A DNA stretch of 33,326 nt, taken from positions 1-33,326 of the forward strand of contig CAMAXZ010000046.1 of the NCBI GenBank assembly GCA_945862325.1. The letters run 5' to 3'. How positions within the stretch are numbered: position 1 is the first letter of the stretch; every line of letters begins with the position of its first letter. The DNA is from Klebsiella pneumoniae. Lineage in GTDB: Bacteria > Myxococcota_A > UBA796 > SXON01. The notes under the pieces were generated by a model that was not told the DNA's origin, did no database searches, and was given only the letters and a program-made list of their open reading frames with translations. Shown here piece after piece: positions 31,793-33,326 of the stretch. The translations under genes and the position numbers were made by a program.

Positions 31793-32637
31793 CCGGTGAC
31801 TCCTCGGTAGGTTGGCGTCGGCTCATCGTCGCCGTGTGCGTGCCGTTGACGGTTGCTGCCCTCTTCGTTCGGTGCGCGGAGGACACGACGAGCGGCCCTT
31901 CGCGCGGCATCGTGGCCCCACCCGCGGTCCGCCGCGGGGCGACGGTCGCCCGCGTTCCCGCTCGGCCGGCGGGGACGACAGAAGCCCCATTGGAGATCCA
32001 CCCGTGGGTCCCATTCTTGGGTCCCGTTCCTGGGTATGCGACCGTGACCTGCCGCTCTCCGATACCGGCCGTGGACGAAATGCGGCGTGGTCGGCTGGCG
32101 CCAGACGCGGGTGGCGGGCTGGCGTGGCTTATCCAAGACGAGTTCGTCGCCCAGGTCTTGCCGGGCGCGGGCGCCGCGAGCTTCGAGTTCGACGAGTTGA
32201 TGACCGGAACGGTGGAGTGGCCGGATGTCGCGGAGGGTGGTGCCGTGGCGTGCGGCGCCATCTCGGTTCAATCGCTGCGAACAGGCATTCACGGCACGGT
32301 CGTGGGGGTGCCTTGGGATTGGGACCGGGCCTCCGTCCGAGGGTGTGGCGGGAGCGCCGAGGTCAAGGAAAACGCGTTTTTCATGCTGGCGGAGGCGCCG
32401 AGCGAGTGTGAGCTGCGGGTGACCGTGGCCGATGACGACGGATGGGCAGAGGGGCCGGCCCTGCTCGTTCGAACCGTTGTCCATGAGGACGCGGTTGTAA
32501 CGTTGCGCTACCCGTCCGAGGATGAATACACGTTGTTCACGCAGGATGAGAAGCTTCGGCACGACGCGGCGCTGCGAAAGTTCCGAGCGCTCGAACAGAG
32601 CCTTCGGGCCAGCCCGAAGATTCCGGAGATCGAGTAG
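31789..32637 (+). CDS. Cassette membrane-anchored protein B
   Basis: 282 aa from ATG 31789 (ATGA overlap). N-terminus MTGDSSVGWRRL, then one hydrophobic helix (LIVAVCVPLTVAALFV) ending in RC, which is not a good lipobox, so a signal anchor is more likely. The outside part has beta-rich stretches (FVAQVLPGAGAASFEFDEL; ECELRVTVADDDGW; VVTLRYPSEDEY) and ends in a charged helix (KLRHDAALRKFRALEQSL). The order and overlap mirror pair A although the outside domains are not alignable. Function unknown. Confidence 0.72.
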   Translation: MTGDSSVGWRRLIVAVCVPLTVAALFVRCAEDTTSGPSRGIVAPPAVRRGATVARVPARPAGTTEAPLEIHPWVPFLGPVPGYATVTCRSPIPAVDEMRRGRLAPDAGGGLAWLIQDEFVAQVLPGAGAASFEFDELMTGTVEWPDVAEGGAVACGAISVQSLRTGIHGTVVGVPWDWDRASVRGCGGSAEVKENAFFMLAEAPSECELRVTVADDDGWAEGPALLVRTVVHEDAVVTLRYPSEDEYTLFTQDEKLRHDAALRKFRALEQSLRASPKIPEIE

Positions 32638-33138
32638 TGGCCGCGCTCTTTGCGCGACCGAGGGTTCAACGTCGCTCGGTGGTGGCGCCCGTGCCGAGCA
32701 ACGCGCGTGGTCGCCTTCGGTCGCGGCCAGGCGCTTCGCGCGCTCTTGGCCACCGCGGATCCGCATGCCACCCGGGTCGTCGGGCCCGTCGGACTCAGGC
32801 GGCTGTTGCAGGCCCTCCGGGGCGCCCCGAGCGTGGCGATCACCCCTGCACGGCGTCGTGGCGCGCATCTAGGCCCGAGCGCGGCGGGCGCGAGGGGGCC
32901 GAGCGCTTCGGCGCGCGCCGTAGTCCGTCCACGGGGCTCGTGCCGGGGTGCGCAGCGTGTCAGCAGCGCCATGATTCGCGTAGAACGTTCAGAATGCTGG
33001 ACTGACGCTCGCCCGCCCCCGAGGTGGGCCACCCCTGTCGTCAAACGACGATCACACGGTCCGTGACGACGTCGTAGGCAGGAGCGCGCGTCGTAAGTGC
33101 TGCGCCACGCGAACTCAAAAAATAATTTCGGAACGTGG

Positions 33139-33168
33139 TTGATCTCCGCGCCGAGCACGCGCTACACT
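33139..33168 (+). promoter_or_regulatory. Sigma70-like promoter (copy 2)
   Basis: TTGATC (33139-33144) and TACACT (33163-33168), 18-bp spacer, identical to copy 1. Confidence 0.6.
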
Positions 33169-33180
33169 TTCTGCGAACCC

Positions 33181-33208
33181 GGGGGCCACTCCCCGGGGGC
33201 CACTCCCC
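33181..33208 (+). repeat. 14-bp tandem repeat, two units (copy 2)
   Basis: GGGGGCCACTCCCC twice, followed by GGG; same hairpin potential as copy 1 but one unit fewer. Confidence 0.9.
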
Positions 33209-33232
33209 GGGTCCACACTCGAGGAGAATCTC

Positions 33233-33326
33233 ATGAGCTGCACTCCCCCGATCCGCACCATCCAGACGCCCACGCTGACCGTGTTCTCCAGGGGCACGTC
33301 CGCCCCAGGCGAGAGCGACCTCTTCG
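33233..33326 (+). CDS. Second cassette header protein, N-terminal part
   Basis: About 31 codons visible before the window ends. MSCTPPIRTIQTPTLTVFSR is identical to the first copy except at residues 2 and 15; it then diverges (GTSAPGESDLF versus GTAGDGKSDLF). This shows the header gene is a paralogue pair and that a further cassette starts here. Confidence 0.8.
   Translation, partial: MSCTPPIRTIQTPTLTVFSRGTSAPGESDLF

Larger units (their letters stand above)
32638..33232. other. Intergenic stretch before the second cassette
   Basis: No gene is supported in these ~595 bp. From about 32695 to 32870 one plus frame reads protein-like (ATRVVAFGRGQALRALL, VGPVGLRRLLQALRG), possibly the remnant of a lost gene, but it lacks a convincing start and family. 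From 32940 it is the header repeat, copy 2. Confidence 0.5.
32940..33326 (+). repeat. Long direct repeat, copy 2 (cassette header)
   Basis: Second copy of 29799-30184, running to the window end. It keeps the three dyads (33037-33075), the promoter, the 14-bp units, the ribosome-binding site and the coding start. Confidence 0.9.

Noticed and set aside
31820..31870. Lipobox in membrane protein B
   Set aside because: The sequence before the cysteine is ALFVRC; arginine at -1 does not fit a lipobox, so a signal anchor is preferred.
32990..33000. GAACGTTC as an SOS (LexA) box
   Set aside because: Palindrome is present only in copy 2, is degenerate in copy 1 (GAACGTGC), and has no spacing like known LexA boxes.

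Overview
The window is very GC-rich, with strong G/C at third codon positions, short intergenic gaps and many overlapping start and stop codons. The gene content points to a deltaproteobacterial, probably Myxococcota-like, bacterium: TPR-rich proteins, an MCE/Mla-type lipid transport set, secreted DUF1501-type and cytochrome-like proteins, and an alpha/beta-E1 pyruvate dehydrogenase. This is an inference from gene content; no rRNA or marker phylogeny is available. No rRNA, tRNA or CRISPR array was recognised.

Layout. 1-2396 (minus): pyruvate dehydrogenase operon (E1-alpha, E1-beta, start of E2). 2496-3543 (plus): apaG, a small TPR protein and a small conserved hypothetical, all overlapping. 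3524-8906 (minus): an Mla-type phospholipid transport set (MCE protein, ATPase, two MlaE-like permeases), split by a plus-strand PAS-PAS-GGDEF-EAL gene (4494-6605) whose first PAS domain carries an in-frame TAG. 8999-14537 (plus): a small exported protein, a TPR protein, a YycJ-like metallo-hydrolase, purB, a lipoprotein, an FMN reductase and a small charged protein with no ATG. 14556-15605 (minus): phosphofructokinase. 15684-16954 (plus): a shrunken GH1-like protein lacking both catalytic glutamates, and a Yip1-like membrane protein. 16977-18464 (minus): a radical SAM protein with a CX4CX2C cluster motif. 18591-19097 (plus): DUF4126. 19118-23129: a divergent set of secreted or lipid-anchored proteins (small c-type cytochrome, lipoprotein, DUF1588-like cytochrome protein, Tat-exported DUF1501 protein). 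23122-26333: methyltransferase, RibD-like reductase and a large polytopic membrane protein. 26442-28838 (plus): a tightly coupled operon of three small membrane-associated unknowns and a GT2 glycosyltransferase.

The accessory part is 28865-33326. It opens with a type IV-like toxin-antitoxin pair (AbiEii-type nucleotidyltransferase plus partner). A repeated cassette follows. A long header (29799-30184, repeated at 32940-33326) carries clustered inverted repeats, a sigma70-like promoter, a 14-bp hairpin tandem repeat in the 5' leader (three units versus two) and the start of a 137-aa protein of unknown function. Behind the first header lie two gene pairs. Each pair is a small protein sharing an N-terminal DP..ALE.LNTLSG motif, followed with a 4-nt stop/start overlap by a protein with an N-terminal membrane anchor and a divergent outside domain. 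I recognise none of these families. This cassette array is the best candidate for an undescribed system in the window.
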